From positions 1-64,000 of the forward strand of contig JAFLBG010000007.1 in NCBI GenBank assembly GCA_017303975.1: a DNA stretch of 64,000 nucleotides, written 5' to 3'. The translations under genes and the position numbers were made by a program. The notes under the pieces were generated by a model. The model did not search any database. It saw nothing but the letters and a program-made list of their open reading frames with translations, and was not told where the DNA came from. The stretch is from Bacteroidota bacterium (GTDB lineage Bacteria; Bacteroidota; Bacteroidia; JAFLBG01). Of this stretch, positions 1 through 8,098 are shown piece by piece (position 1 is the stretch's first letter; every line of letters begins with the position of its first letter).

Positions 1-81
1 TACGAATACCACAACTTGCAATTAAATCCGAAGATTGCAGACGAAGAGTTTACACGAAATTACAAGGACTATAAATTTTAA
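1..81 (+). CDS. C-terminal end of an unidentified protein (partial)
   Basis: The first 26 codons of the window form an open frame ending in TAA at 79-81. The tail is polar and aromatic (begins YEYHNLQLNP, ends YKDYKF). It looks like the end of a secreted or periplasmic Bacteroidota protein; I am reminded of DUF1571/LolA-like proteins but cannot confirm this from so short a piece. It meets the next gene tail to tail: the two stop codons overlap in the bases TTAA (78-81). Confidence 0.55.
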   Translation, partial: YEYHNLQLNPKIADEEFTRNYKDYKF

Positions 82-1313
82 TTTGCAGCACTAAGCTCTT
101 TTACAGCTAACCACGCCATTAATCCAGTCCCAATTTCTAGGGCGTTTTCATCAATGTCAAATGTGGATGTGTGTACGTTTGAAGTTATTCCTTTTGATTT
201 ATTGCCGGTTCCTAGGCGGTAAAAACACGCTGGTACAATTTGCGAGTAGTATGCAAAATCTTCTGCTGTCATTCGAAGCTCAAGTTCTTCTACATTCTCT
301 TTTCCTAAATAAGTTTCTGCTGCTTCAATTGCATGTTGTGTAACAATTTCGTTGTTTATTAAAAAAGGGTATCCAATTTTAATATCTACTATGCAACTAC
401 CGTTACCAGATTTTGCAATACGTTCGGTGGTTTGTGTTAGTAGCTCATGCGCTTTTTTTCTCCACGCTTCGTTCATGGTTCTAAATGTGCCTTCTATGTG
501 CACTGTATCCGGAATTACATTGGTGGCACCATTCCCAACAATTTTTCCAAATGCCAATACGGTAGGAATTTGCTTTTCTATTTTTGTTTGCTCGTCCATA
601 AATAATTCGTGGAGAGTAGTAGTAATTTTAGATGCAATAAGAATCGGATTAGTGTAGGTGTGCGGCATGGCAGCGTGTCCGCCTTTGCCGGTTATGGTTA
701 TGTAAATTTCATCGGTAGATGCCATATACATTCCTTTTCTAAAACCAACTTTTCCTGTTTCCATAGTCGGAAAAACGTGTTGCCCAAAAATGCTATTCGG
801 TTTAGGGTTTTCTAATACACCTTCTTCTATTAGTAATGATGCGCCTCCCGGCAGTTTTTCCTCTCCCGGTTGAAAAATAAATTTAATAGTTCCACTCCAT
901 TCAGACTGAAATTCTTTAAGAATTAACAATGCTCCAAGCAAACAAGTGGTATGTACATCGTGTCCGCAGGCGTGCATCACACCTTCGTTTTTAGATTGAT
1001 AAGGTGTCGCTGTAGTTTCGTAAATTGGCAGTGCATCTATGTCGGCACGAAGTGCAATGGTCGTGTTGCTACTTTTGTTTTCTCCTTTCAAAACACCTAC
1101 AATTCCAGTTTTTGCTACGCCTGTTGTATGTTCAATGCCGAATTGCGTTAGGATAGAAGAAATATATTCGGCTGTTTTATATTCTACAAAAGATAGTTCG
1201 GGATGCGCGTGTAGGTGTCTTCTTATTTCGATAAGCTTGGTTAAAAGCTCCGAAGATTTTTTTTTAAATTTTGGTAGTAATTCAGTTGTGCCCACTTTTG
1301 TTTTATTTACCAA
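78..1313 (-). CDS. M20D-family metallo-amidohydrolase (N-acyl-amino-acid/hippurate hydrolase type)
   Basis: Zinc-type amidohydrolase that would hydrolyse an N-acyl amino acid or related amide in the cytoplasm; there is no signal peptide. The 411-residue length is normal for M20D. Visible ligands are C116 and H118 in ACGHDVH, the E151-E152 pair in PGEEKLPGG, H179 in GQHVFP and H381 near the C terminus; the lid domain starts around 205 with GKGGHAAMPH. The frame is closed by a stop just upstream, so the start must be TTG at 1313 or GTG at 1295; both overlap or lie next to the end of the upstream TSUP gene, which implies translational coupling. It is the last gene of a minus-strand operon (4977 to 78). 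The substrate cannot be told from sequence. Confidence 0.9.
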   Translation of the reverse strand: MVNKTKVGTTELLPKFKKKSSELLTKLIEIRRHLHAHPELSFVEYKTAEYISSILTQFGIEHTTGVAKTGIVGVLKGENKSSNTTIALRADIDALPIYETTATPYQSKNEGVMHACGHDVHTTCLLGALLILKEFQSEWSGTIKFIFQPGEEKLPGGASLLIEEGVLENPKPNSIFGQHVFPTMETGKVGFRKGMYMASTDEIYITITGKGGHAAMPHTYTNPILIASKITTTLHELFMDEQTKIEKQIPTVLAFGKIVGNGATNVIPDTVHIEGTFRTMNEAWRKKAHELLTQTTERIAKSGNGSCIVDIKIGYPFLINNEIVTQHAIEAAETYLGKENVEELELRMTAEDFAYYSQIVPACFYRLGTGNKSKGITSNVHTSTFDIDENALEIGTGLMAWLAVKELSAAN

Positions 1314-1665
1314 AAATCATTTTCAAGGAAATGATAAGCGTAAGTACTCCGAATATTCTTTTTACAGCTTGTTGGTCAATACTAATGGCTAGTTTAGAGC
1401 CGTAATAACTGCCAATAACAAATGTGCTAGATACGATTAATGCCGTTTTAATATCTACATGTCCGGCTTTGTAGTAGTTTATAGCACCTAAAATTCCAAT
1501 AGGCAACAAAAACATGGCTAGTGTTGTGCCTTGTGCCTGGTGTTGTGAAAACCCTAAAAAATAAACCAACGCAGGTACAATAATAATTCCACCGCCTACG
1601 CCCACCAATCCACTTAAAACACCTGCTGCAATTCCGGTAAGTAATAATGCAATGTATTCGTTCAT
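1303..1665 (-). CDS. Half-length TSUP (TauE/SafE-like) membrane permease
   Basis: A 120-residue membrane protein with four hydrophobic segments. The N-terminal signature GLVGVGGGIIIVP (about residues 20-32) is typical of the TauE/SafE/TSUP family, which moves small anions such as sulfite or organosulfonates across the inner membrane. Most family members are about 250 residues with two such halves; this is a single half, a form known in Bacteroidota that probably works as a dimer (inference). It starts 12 nt after the stop of the 1099-residue gene and overlaps the amidohydrolase by 11 nt. The transported compound is unknown. Confidence 0.82.
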   Translation of the reverse strand: MNEYIALLLTGIAAGVLSGLVGVGGGIIIVPALVYFLGFSQHQAQGTTLAMFLLPIGILGAINYYKAGHVDIKTALIVSSTFVIGSYYGSKLAISIDQQAVKRIFGVLTLIISLKMIFGK

Positions 1666-1677
1666 AAGTTATATAAA

Positions 1678-4600
1678 TTAAAAATCGAGTGTAAATGATA
1701 AATAGCGCATGGTTGGTTTTTTCTTTCCTGCATCTTCATCGTAAGCAGATGGCAACACGTATCCATTCTCTACGCCCCAAGCCCAGTCGAGCCGAACAAA
1801 ATAACCTAATAGCTTACTTCGCAAACCAATTCCATAACTGCCAATTATTGGTTGTCTGTTGGTTTTAAGTGTAACTTTTATAGGATTGCCGGGGTTTCCA
1901 ACAATTACTTTGTTTATAGAGTTGTCTTGTCCAAAAGGTGATTTTCCTGCCCAAGCCACACCTAAATCTCCAAATCCAATAACTTGAAAGTTATTTACAA
2001 AGTCAGACCGAATAGGTCTGTCTAAAAGATATCGGAAAATGGGACAACGTAGTTCGCTGTTCAGTAGTACAAAACTATTTCCGTTGCGGATGTTTTGGTA
2101 AAAACCTCTCATCGGTGTAGCAATGGTTTGGAATGCATAGTTTTGGTCTGTTGCTACACGAATTGATTTGTCGAATTTAGGAACTAGCCAATTATCTACG
2201 CCCCCCATATAATACACTAGCTTTTGATTACCGAATGAAGTGCTTGCCGCAATTCGATTTGCCCAAATTAACTCACGATGTATTTTTTGATAATGTCGTA
2301 TATCAGCACCCAATACAATCATATCGGTTTCTCTTTTGTCAACCTGTTGTAAGTATTCGGCAAAGACTTTTAATCGTGTGCCATTGTATAAATTGAGGCC
2401 TCTTTTTATGGTGTTGTCGAAAATGTATTCCACCTTGGCGGTAGCCCAAGTTTGGTAGGCATTTTCTTGTTTCAATCCCGCTAAATCGTTTGCATAATAA
2501 ACGGTTTTGTCGTTTCGGATGTTTAGTGTACCTCTAATTGCAGATACTTCGCTAAACGGCCATTTTACAATGTATTTGGCTTGATGCGTTTGTACTTTAA
2601 GAAGCGGAGATTGATTAATAGATTGGCGGTGCAAAATAATTTGTTTGTCTAAATTTTTCACTCTGTTTTCGTAGCTCAATAAATATTCGTTACTTCCTAA
2701 ATCGGCTGAAAGACGCATGGCAGCCGTTATTCGGTAGTCGTCAAATAAATCGCTCATGGATATTTTAAACAAACCTGTAAATCCGGGGTTGTTGTAAATA
2801 GGGCTTCCCCCACCGGTAAACACTTGGTAGTTGGTATTTAAAAAATTGTTGTCGAGTTGGGTAGTTACATAATCAATAGCATAGTTTATGTAATAATTTT
2901 TTTGCTTAGCTAGTGTAAATTTTTTCTCGATTGGATTTCCAAGAGAATCAAGCTCTACAGCATTTGCTGCTATTTCATTGCTTTGTTTAGTGGGTTCTTT
3001 TTTTTCGCTCTCGAATAGGTAATTGCTTATGTCTATTACACTTGTGTCTTTTTGTTCTTCGCTAGTTTGTGGTTTGGTAAAAATAATTGCGTTGGAGTTC
3101 TGTGTGCTATCAATAGCAATAGGTTCTAGCTTTTGTTGTGCGAGTATGTTTCTGCCTGTGGCAAATGTTGTGTTTTTAGGTTCGGATATTTGTAGTGCAG
3201 AAACTGCGCTTAGCGGCTTAATGAGTAGTTTGTATTTGCCATCGTGAAAAATGATTTCAGAAAGTCGTTTGGCGTTGCTGTTTACATCGTGCTCAATAAT
3301 GTTTCTGGAATAATTAGAGGCTGGGCTCGTTGTAATAACATCTCTGTAATGTGTGGCAGTGTCTATATAACTTATTGTGCTGTCAAATTTAGCAACGTAT
3401 CTATTTTTAATTCCTGATGCGTCAGATAAAAATGAAATATATCCATCCATGTAATCCGCAGCGTGGTCTTCGTCAATAAATGGAGTGTTGGTAACACGTT
3501 TTAAAACGGGCGATTTTTTTTGGTAGTCGTATGCAAAAATATCTTTGGTAAACTCAGTTAACTTGTTTTCTGTAGAGGCTTTTAGTGTGTCGTTTGTTCT
3601 GTTAGAGCTAAATACAACCTTTGTGCCGTTTAATGCAAATCTGGGATGTAGGTCGTCAAAAATATCGTTTGTGATTTGTTCGTACGCATTGGATGCGGAT
3701 GTAAGAATAAAAATGTCTGACTGCCCTTTTGTTTTTAACACAGCAGACATTGCCATTTTTTTACCATCATTGTTATAGGAAATGTCGAGCACTTTTTCAA
3801 AATTCTGCAAATTGCGTTCTTGCTTTTTTTTGTCTTCGAGTGTGTAGGTAATATTTTTTATGATTCCTTTTCGCTCCAAAATTATGGTTAAAATTTTTCC
3901 GCTCGGATGCCATGCCAATAAAGGGAATGAGTTGTCGTTTATGCGTTCAATTTTATTTCCACCTTTTACAATTCTGTTTTTTTTGTTGGTAGTAGCATCG
4001 TACAACCATACCTTGTATTGTCCAAGTTCGTTTGTTACATAAGCGTAGTGCGCACCATCCGGACTAACTTTAAACTGGTTAAATATTCTGTTTTTTGTTC
4101 TCTTGATTTTCAACTCGTCAGCGGGCAAAAGCCTGTCTTTGCTGTCGTCTTCGTATTTGGTGCCATAATATACAAGCCAATCGTATGTTAGGTTTCGGAG
4201 TGATGTGCCCATTACAAATAAAAATGCTTGCTCTATATTTCTGCTTACACGAGTCATGTATAGCAAGTTTGGAATTATTTGTTGACCATAATTATCGGCT
4301 ACATAGTTCCAAATAGAATGTCCGGCATAAACAGCTTCTACTCCGGTAAGGCGGTTGAATTTATTGTATTTTCCGGAAAGTATTCCGTCTTTTACACGGT
4401 TGTCTATATCGGAATTCCAGTTGTTGGATAGATAGGAAACAAGTCCTTTTTGGTACCATTCCGGAAGTGTAAGTAATGTAGAGTTTCTTAGCACTTCGCG
4501 CATGTTGCCACCATAAAGCATAAGGCTTACGGCTATTTCGGCAATACCAGCTTTTATTTGTTGTTCGAGTTTTGCATGGTCGCCCTCAAAAAAAAGAATT

Positions 4601-4977
4601 ATTTTGGTGCCTACAATTCTTGTTGTTCCGCCTACATTGTATTGCTCTTCCGAAGAAAGACCAATATTACTTTGTATAAAATCGGATTGTTTGTTGTAAA
4701 CAATGAATTGTATTTTTTCCTCCAGTTCGTAATCAATTACTTTTTCTATTTCTTTTATGTTTCGTACTGCCGATTCAGACACGTAATTGGCAATCTCTTT
4801 GCCGCCTTCGTAAAAGTAAACCTGATATTTATCGTAGTTGTAATACGTCCAGTTAATTTCCATGTATTGAACTCTGTTTTTGCCAAAATCCATTTGCGAC
4901 CCATTGTAAAACTGTCCACGAAGGTGTGCAGAAATGAGAAGTAGAATTCCGAAAAAATAACAACAACGTTTATACAT
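1678..4977 (-). CDS. Exported TolB-like propeller protein with C-terminal outer-membrane barrel
   Basis: A 1099-residue envelope protein. Residues 1-21 are a signal peptide ending near LRGQ. Residues about 60-280 resemble the peptidase-MA-like region found in such proteins, but I see no HExxH motif, so activity is doubtful. Residues about 285-620 hold TolB/PD40-type propeller repeats (for example VSPDGAHYAYVT and ALNGTKVVFSSNR). The last 350 residues alternate polar and aromatic positions, as in an Omp85-like beta-barrel, and end in FTLDF with a terminal Phe, as outer-membrane barrels do. Similar Bacteroidota proteins are usually annotated as TolB-like or PD40 proteins without known function. 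It is first in the operon with the TSUP and M20 genes. Confidence 0.75.
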   Translation of the reverse strand: MYKRCCYFFGILLLISAHLRGQFYNGSQMDFGKNRVQYMEINWTYYNYDKYQVYFYEGGKEIANYVSESAVRNIKEIEKVIDYELEEKIQFIVYNKQSDFIQSNIGLSSEEQYNVGGTTRIVGTKIILFFEGDHAKLEQQIKAGIAEIAVSLMLYGGNMREVLRNSTLLTLPEWYQKGLVSYLSNNWNSDIDNRVKDGILSGKYNKFNRLTGVEAVYAGHSIWNYVADNYGQQIIPNLLYMTRVSRNIEQAFLFVMGTSLRNLTYDWLVYYGTKYEDDSKDRLLPADELKIKRTKNRIFNQFKVSPDGAHYAYVTNELGQYKVWLYDATTNKKNRIVKGGNKIERINDNSFPLLAWHPSGKILTIILERKGIIKNITYTLEDKKKQERNLQNFEKVLDISYNNDGKKMAMSAVLKTKGQSDIFILTSASNAYEQITNDIFDDLHPRFALNGTKVVFSSNRTNDTLKASTENKLTEFTKDIFAYDYQKKSPVLKRVTNTPFIDEDHAADYMDGYISFLSDASGIKNRYVAKFDSTISYIDTATHYRDVITTSPASNYSRNIIEHDVNSNAKRLSEIIFHDGKYKLLIKPLSAVSALQISEPKNTTFATGRNILAQQKLEPIAIDSTQNSNAIIFTKPQTSEEQKDTSVIDISNYLFESEKKEPTKQSNEIAANAVELDSLGNPIEKKFTLAKQKNYYINYAIDYVTTQLDNNFLNTNYQVFTGGGSPIYNNPGFTGLFKISMSDLFDDYRITAAMRLSADLGSNEYLLSYENRVKNLDKQIILHRQSINQSPLLKVQTHQAKYIVKWPFSEVSAIRGTLNIRNDKTVYYANDLAGLKQENAYQTWATAKVEYIFDNTIKRGLNLYNGTRLKVFAEYLQQVDKRETDMIVLGADIRHYQKIHRELIWANRIAASTSFGNQKLVYYMGGVDNWLVPKFDKSIRVATDQNYAFQTIATPMRGFYQNIRNGNSFVLLNSELRCPIFRYLLDRPIRSDFVNNFQVIGFGDLGVAWAGKSPFGQDNSINKVIVGNPGNPIKVTLKTNRQPIIGSYGIGLRSKLLGYFVRLDWAWGVENGYVLPSAYDEDAGKKKPTMRYLSFTLDF

Positions 4978-5160
4978 GAAAAAGCGCTATAAAAAATAGT
5001 AATGCAAAAGCTTATCGCATACTGCATCTTAAATATAAGAAAAAGGAGGGGGTTAATAAAAATTAATTTTAGTGATGGGTGGGTGTGTTTACAAAAACGA
5101 AATACCCACACATTTATAAAAGCATTTCACTAAATTTAGATGCACATAAATACAGTAGCT

Positions 5161-5799
5161 ATGACTACCATACAAACATTTACATTCGGGCCATTTCAGG
5201 AAAACACCTATATACTTAGCGATGAAACTAAGCAAGCCATATTGATAGATGCAGGCTGCTTTGAAAGCAGCGAGCAACAAGCGCTTGCGAGTTATATTAA
5301 GGATAATAAGCTGAATTTGGTTAAGCTAATTAATACACACGGACACGTAGATCATGTAATTGGTAATAAATTTGTTTACGACACATTCGGGCTTTCTACT
5401 TACATACACAAATTGGATTTGCCTGTATTGGAAGCGTTGCCTAGGGTAGCCCAGATGTATGGTTTTCATGCAGAAGCACCGCCTGCACCTGCAGGCTTTA
5501 TTGACGAGGGAGACCAAATTGTATTTGGCAATACTGTGTTGGATATTTTGTTTACTCCCGGTCATTCGCCCGGTAGCGTTTGTTTTTATCATAAAGCGGA
5601 GCAATACGTTATTGGCGGAGATGTGCTTTTTTATGGAAGCATTGGCAGAACCGATTTGCCGGGAGGTAATCATGCTGCACTTATTACTAGTATTAAAACT
5701 AAATTGTTGACGCTTGATGATACGGTAAAAGTGTATTCGGGGCACGGACCGGTTACCAATATTGGTTTTGAGCGCAAGAACAATCCGTTTTTAAAGTAA
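5161..5799 (+). CDS. MBL-fold metallo-hydrolase (glyoxalase II-like)
   Basis: Cytoplasmic metallo-beta-lactamase-fold hydrolase of 212 residues. The binuclear metal motif THGHVDH is at 59-65; further ligands are H135 in TPGHSPGS, D154 in GGDVLF and H195 in SGHGP. The short domain without a glyoxalase-II C-terminal helix bundle matches the YcbL-like group, thought to act on thioesters such as S-lactoylglutathione or analogues. An ATG at 5140 is also in frame, but family members begin at the MTTIQTFTFGPFQ-like position, and a TAAATTTA sequence that could be a weak -7 element ends at the 5140 start; I therefore prefer 5161. The stop overlaps the next start as TAATG. Confidence 0.85.
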   Translation: MTTIQTFTFGPFQENTYILSDETKQAILIDAGCFESSEQQALASYIKDNKLNLVKLINTHGHVDHVIGNKFVYDTFGLSTYIHKLDLPVLEALPRVAQMYGFHAEAPPAPAGFIDEGDQIVFGNTVLDILFTPGHSPGSVCFYHKAEQYVIGGDVLFYGSIGRTDLPGGNHAALITSIKTKLLTLDDTVKVYSGHGPVTNIGFERKNNPFLK

Positions 5800-6341
5800 T
5801 GAGCATAAATAAAGATAAACTGCTTTTTGTAGATAGAGATGGCACTCTAATTGTGGAGCCTAAAGGAGATTTTAGGGTAAACACGTTAGAGAAATTAGAC
5901 TTAATGCCATTTGTGATAAGTAGTTTGTATAAAATAACAAAAGAGCTGGGCTATAAGTTGGTAATGGTTACCAATCAAGATGGTTTGGGAACGGCTGATT
6001 TTCCTGAAGATTCTTTTTATAAAGTTCAAAACAAACTACTAAAATTATTTGCAAACGAAGGTGTAGATTTTTTGGGAGTACATATTGACAAAACGTACGA
6101 ACACGAAAAGCAGCCTACGCGCAAGCCGGGCACCGCTATGTTAACCAAATACATGAATGAGCAATATGATTTGAAAAATTCTTTTATGGTTGGAGATAGT
6201 TGGGTAGATATGAAGCTTGCGGAGAACCTGGGGTGCAAGTCGATTGTTTTTAACAATAAACAGCTCGATTCCTTGTCGTGTGTTGGTTTTAGAGCAGAGG
6301 ATTGGCAGCAGATATATACGTTTCTTAAAAAAACTGGTTAA
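5799..6341 (+). CDS. HAD-IIIA phosphatase, histidinol-phosphatase (HisB-N)-like
   Basis: A 180-residue stand-alone HAD phosphatase. Motif I is DRDGT with nucleophile and acid/base Asp near residues 12 and 14; motif II is VTNQDGLG; the Lys of motif III is in TRKPG; motif IV is VGDSWVDMKLA. Order and spacing match the histidinol-phosphatase half of HisB, but the Cys/His zinc loop usual in HisB-N and GmhB is absent: the stretch GVHIDKTYEHEKQPTRKPG has no cysteine. No other his genes are present. It is translationally coupled to the MBL hydrolase (TAATG). The substrate could be histidinol phosphate or another sugar or amino-alcohol phosphate. Confidence 0.8.
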   Translation: MSINKDKLLFVDRDGTLIVEPKGDFRVNTLEKLDLMPFVISSLYKITKELGYKLVMVTNQDGLGTADFPEDSFYKVQNKLLKLFANEGVDFLGVHIDKTYEHEKQPTRKPGTAMLTKYMNEQYDLKNSFMVGDSWVDMKLAENLGCKSIVFNNKQLDSLSCVGFRAEDWQQIYTFLKKTG

Positions 6342-6393
6342 TAATTCAGGTAAAACTATGTGTTGGTAATTGTGTTTTTTATAAGGCTATTTG

Positions 6394-6401
6394 TAAATTT
6401 G
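6394..6401 (+). promoter_or_regulatory. -7 promoter element of thyA
   Basis: TAAATTTG matches the Bacteroidota -7 consensus TAnnTTTG exactly and lies 24 nt before the thyA ATG. A weak TTGT at about 6370 could serve as the -33 element. Confidence 0.6.
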
Positions 6402-6425
6402 CTCGTTACAATTTAAACACAACAA

Positions 6426-7220
6426 ATGCAACAATACCACGATTTAATGCGCCATGTTTTGGCAACTGGTGCAAAAAAGACAGATAGAACCGGAACAGGA
6501 ACCGTAAGCGTTTTTGGATACCAAATGCGTTACAATTTGGCAGATGGATTTCCGCTTGTAACAACAAAAAAATTACATTTAAAATCAATTATACACGAGT
6601 TGATTTGGTTCTTGAAAGGAGACACCAATATAAAATACTTAAAAGATAATAATGTAAGTATTTGGGATGAGTGGGCAGATGAGAACGGGAACTTAGGTCC
6701 GGTATATGGCCACCAGTGGCGCTCCTGGCCAACACCAGATGGCGGACACATAGATCAAATAACACAAGTAATAGAACAGATAAAAAAAAATCCTGATTCT
6801 AGGCGATTAATTGTAAGTGCATGGAATGTGGCAGACATAAACAAAATGAAGCTGCCTCCGTGCCATGCGTTTTTTCAATTTTATGTGGCTGATGGAAAAT
6901 TGTCTTGCCAGTTGTATCAGCGAAGTGCCGATATTTTTTTAGGTGTGCCATTTAACATTGCATCGTATGCTATTTTATTGCTGATGGTAGCGCAAGTATG
7001 TAATTTGCAGCCCGGAGAATTTGTGCATACGCTTGGCGATGCGCATTTGTATTCGAATCACATAGAGCAAGCAAATTTGCAATTGACAAGAGATTTAAAA
7101 CCATTGCCAACGTTGAAGTTGAACCCTGATGTCAAAAATATTTTTGATTTTAAGTTCGAAGATTTTACGTTAGAAAACTACAATCCACATCCGCATATTA
7201 AGGCTGTTGTTGCTGTTTAA
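6426..7220 (+). CDS. thyA: Thymidylate synthase
   Basis: Converts dUMP to dTMP using methylene-tetrahydrofolate. The 264-residue length equals the E. coli enzyme. The N-terminal phosphate-binding Arg is in TDRTGTGT; the catalytic Cys is residue 146 in PPCHAFFQF; the dUMP-binding segment [13 protein letters not shown] follows. The C terminus ends in AVVAV. It has its own promoter (6394-6401) and stands alone; no dihydrofolate reductase of the FolA type is adjacent, and the DHFR-like gene at 62192 belongs to another branch of the family. Confidence 0.97.
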   Translation: MQQYHDLMRHVLATGAKKTDRTGTGTVSVFGYQMRYNLADGFPLVTTKKLHLKSIIHELIWFLKGDTNIKYLKDNNVSIWDEWADENGNLGPVYGHQWRSWPTPDGGHIDQITQVIEQIKKNPDSRRLIVSAWNVADINKMKLPPCHAFFQFYVADGKLSCQLYQRSADIFLGVPFNIASYAILLLMVAQVCNLQPGEFVHTLGDAHLYSNHIEQANLQLTRDLKPLPTLKLNPDVKNIFDFKFEDFTLENYNPHPHIKAVVAV

Positions 7221-7241
7221 GGACGATAAGTTTTTCTAAAA

Positions 7242-7586
7242 TTATTTTTTCTTAAACCATCTTACCAAGAAAAATTCGCGCTTGTTGGTGTTTACTCTAT
7301 TAGATTTACGCTTAGCTTGTTTCATGCGTTTGCGTGTTTCTTTATCTTGAATACGTTTGTGGTGGTCTTTAATTTTTTTGCGTTCGGCTTTTTCTTTCTT
7401 GCGTTGTTCCTTCCATTCTTTTTTTGCTTTTTTTCTTTTTGCCCTGGAAGTGGCAGGAGTTTTAGATTGTTCGTATTGTGTGTTTTGGGAGTTTCTTTCT
7501 GCCGGTTGATTTTGAGAATACCCCAAATTTGTTTGCAGGCAAAGCAACACAAAGAATAAAGGAATACTATATTTTAATAATCGCAT
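7242..7586 (-). CDS. Small exported Lys/Arg-rich protein, unknown function
   Basis: A 114-residue protein. Residues 1-25 are a clear signal peptide (hydrophobic LFFVLLCLQ, ending near GYSQ). The rest is low-complexity and very basic: about residues 45-100 are almost wholly K, R, E, Q and A and would form one charged helix, ending in KREFFLVRWFKKK. It is convergent with thyA, leaving only about 20 nt between stops. Small periplasmic proteins of this kind are common in Bacteroidota and have no assigned role. Confidence 0.65.
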   Translation of the reverse strand: MRLLKYSIPLFFVLLCLQTNLGYSQNQPAERNSQNTQYEQSKTPATSRAKRKKAKKEWKEQRKKEKAERKKIKDHHKRIQDKETRKRMKQAKRKSNRVNTNKREFFLVRWFKKK

Positions 7587-7624
7587 AAACTAGTTCGTTA
7601 GTACGTAAAGTTAAAAATACTATG

Positions 7625-7632
7625 TACTTTTG
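7625..7632 (+). promoter_or_regulatory. -7 promoter element overlapping an alternative start
   Basis: TACTTTTG matches TAnnTTTG exactly. It lies inside the first codons of the longer reading frame (ATG 7622), so that ATG would fall upstream of the transcript start. This decides the start of the following gene in favour of ATG 7640 and implies a very short leader. Confidence 0.55.
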
Positions 7633-7639
7633 TAGCACA

Positions 7640-8086
7640 ATGAGTACTATAAAAAACAAAATACTTATTTCTTGTTTACTAATTGGGTTGTTGGTTGTTG
7701 TTTTTAACTCTTGCAAAAAAGATAAAACGCAAGGTGGCATTCCAAACGTGCATGTAGATGTGTTTTTATATTCGTCCGATCCAAACTTTACTCCACTTAA
7801 TGTAGTTGGCGGTTCTGTTTATTTAAACGGAGGTTCTAGAGGACTTATTGTATTCAGGGTGTCTAATACAGAGTTTGCGACTTACGATAGGCATTGCCCA
7901 AATGAACCGGAAGATGCGTGTGGTGTTGTTGATGTTGATAATTCTGGTATTTGGGGTGTTGATGCGTGTTGCAGTTCTAAGTTTTTATTGCAAGATGGAT
8001 CCGTTGTTAGTGGGCCATCCACTTATTCGTTAAGACGATACGAAACTACGTTTGACGGTACAGTGCTGCACGTTTATAATCCATAG
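7640..8086 (+). CDS. Rieske-like fold lipoprotein with non-standard ligand positions
   Basis: A 148-residue lipoprotein. The lipobox is VFNSC near residue 25, followed by KKDK. Residues about 45-148 follow the layout of a Rieske domain: box 1 is YDRHCPNEP, box 2 is DACCSSKF, then LQDGSVVSGP and a final Leu/Arg/Tyr strand. The usual cluster ligands are C-x-H and C-x-x-H; here the box 2 His position is Cys and its first Cys is Asp, so an ordinary [2Fe-2S] Rieske cluster is unlikely. Lipoproteins with this CPNE...CC pattern are common in Bacteroidota and of unknown function. Start 7640 was chosen because the promoter at 7625-7632 lies downstream of ATG 7622. Confidence 0.7.
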   Translation: MSTIKNKILISCLLIGLLVVVFNSCKKDKTQGGIPNVHVDVFLYSSDPNFTPLNVVGGSVYLNGGSRGLIVFRVSNTEFATYDRHCPNEPEDACGVVDVDNSGIWGVDACCSSKFLLQDGSVVSGPSTYSLRRYETTFDGTVLHVYNP

Positions 8087-8098
8087 AAGAAATTCCCT

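Noticed and set aside
4755-5111. 118-codon minus-strand frame across the start of the 1099-residue gene
   Set aside because: It is out of frame with a gene that has a clear signal peptide and start; a shadow frame with no protein-like features.
7317-7559. Phe-rich 80-codon frame opposite the small basic protein
   Set aside because: It is the complement of Lys-rich codons; the minus-strand frame has a real signal peptide.
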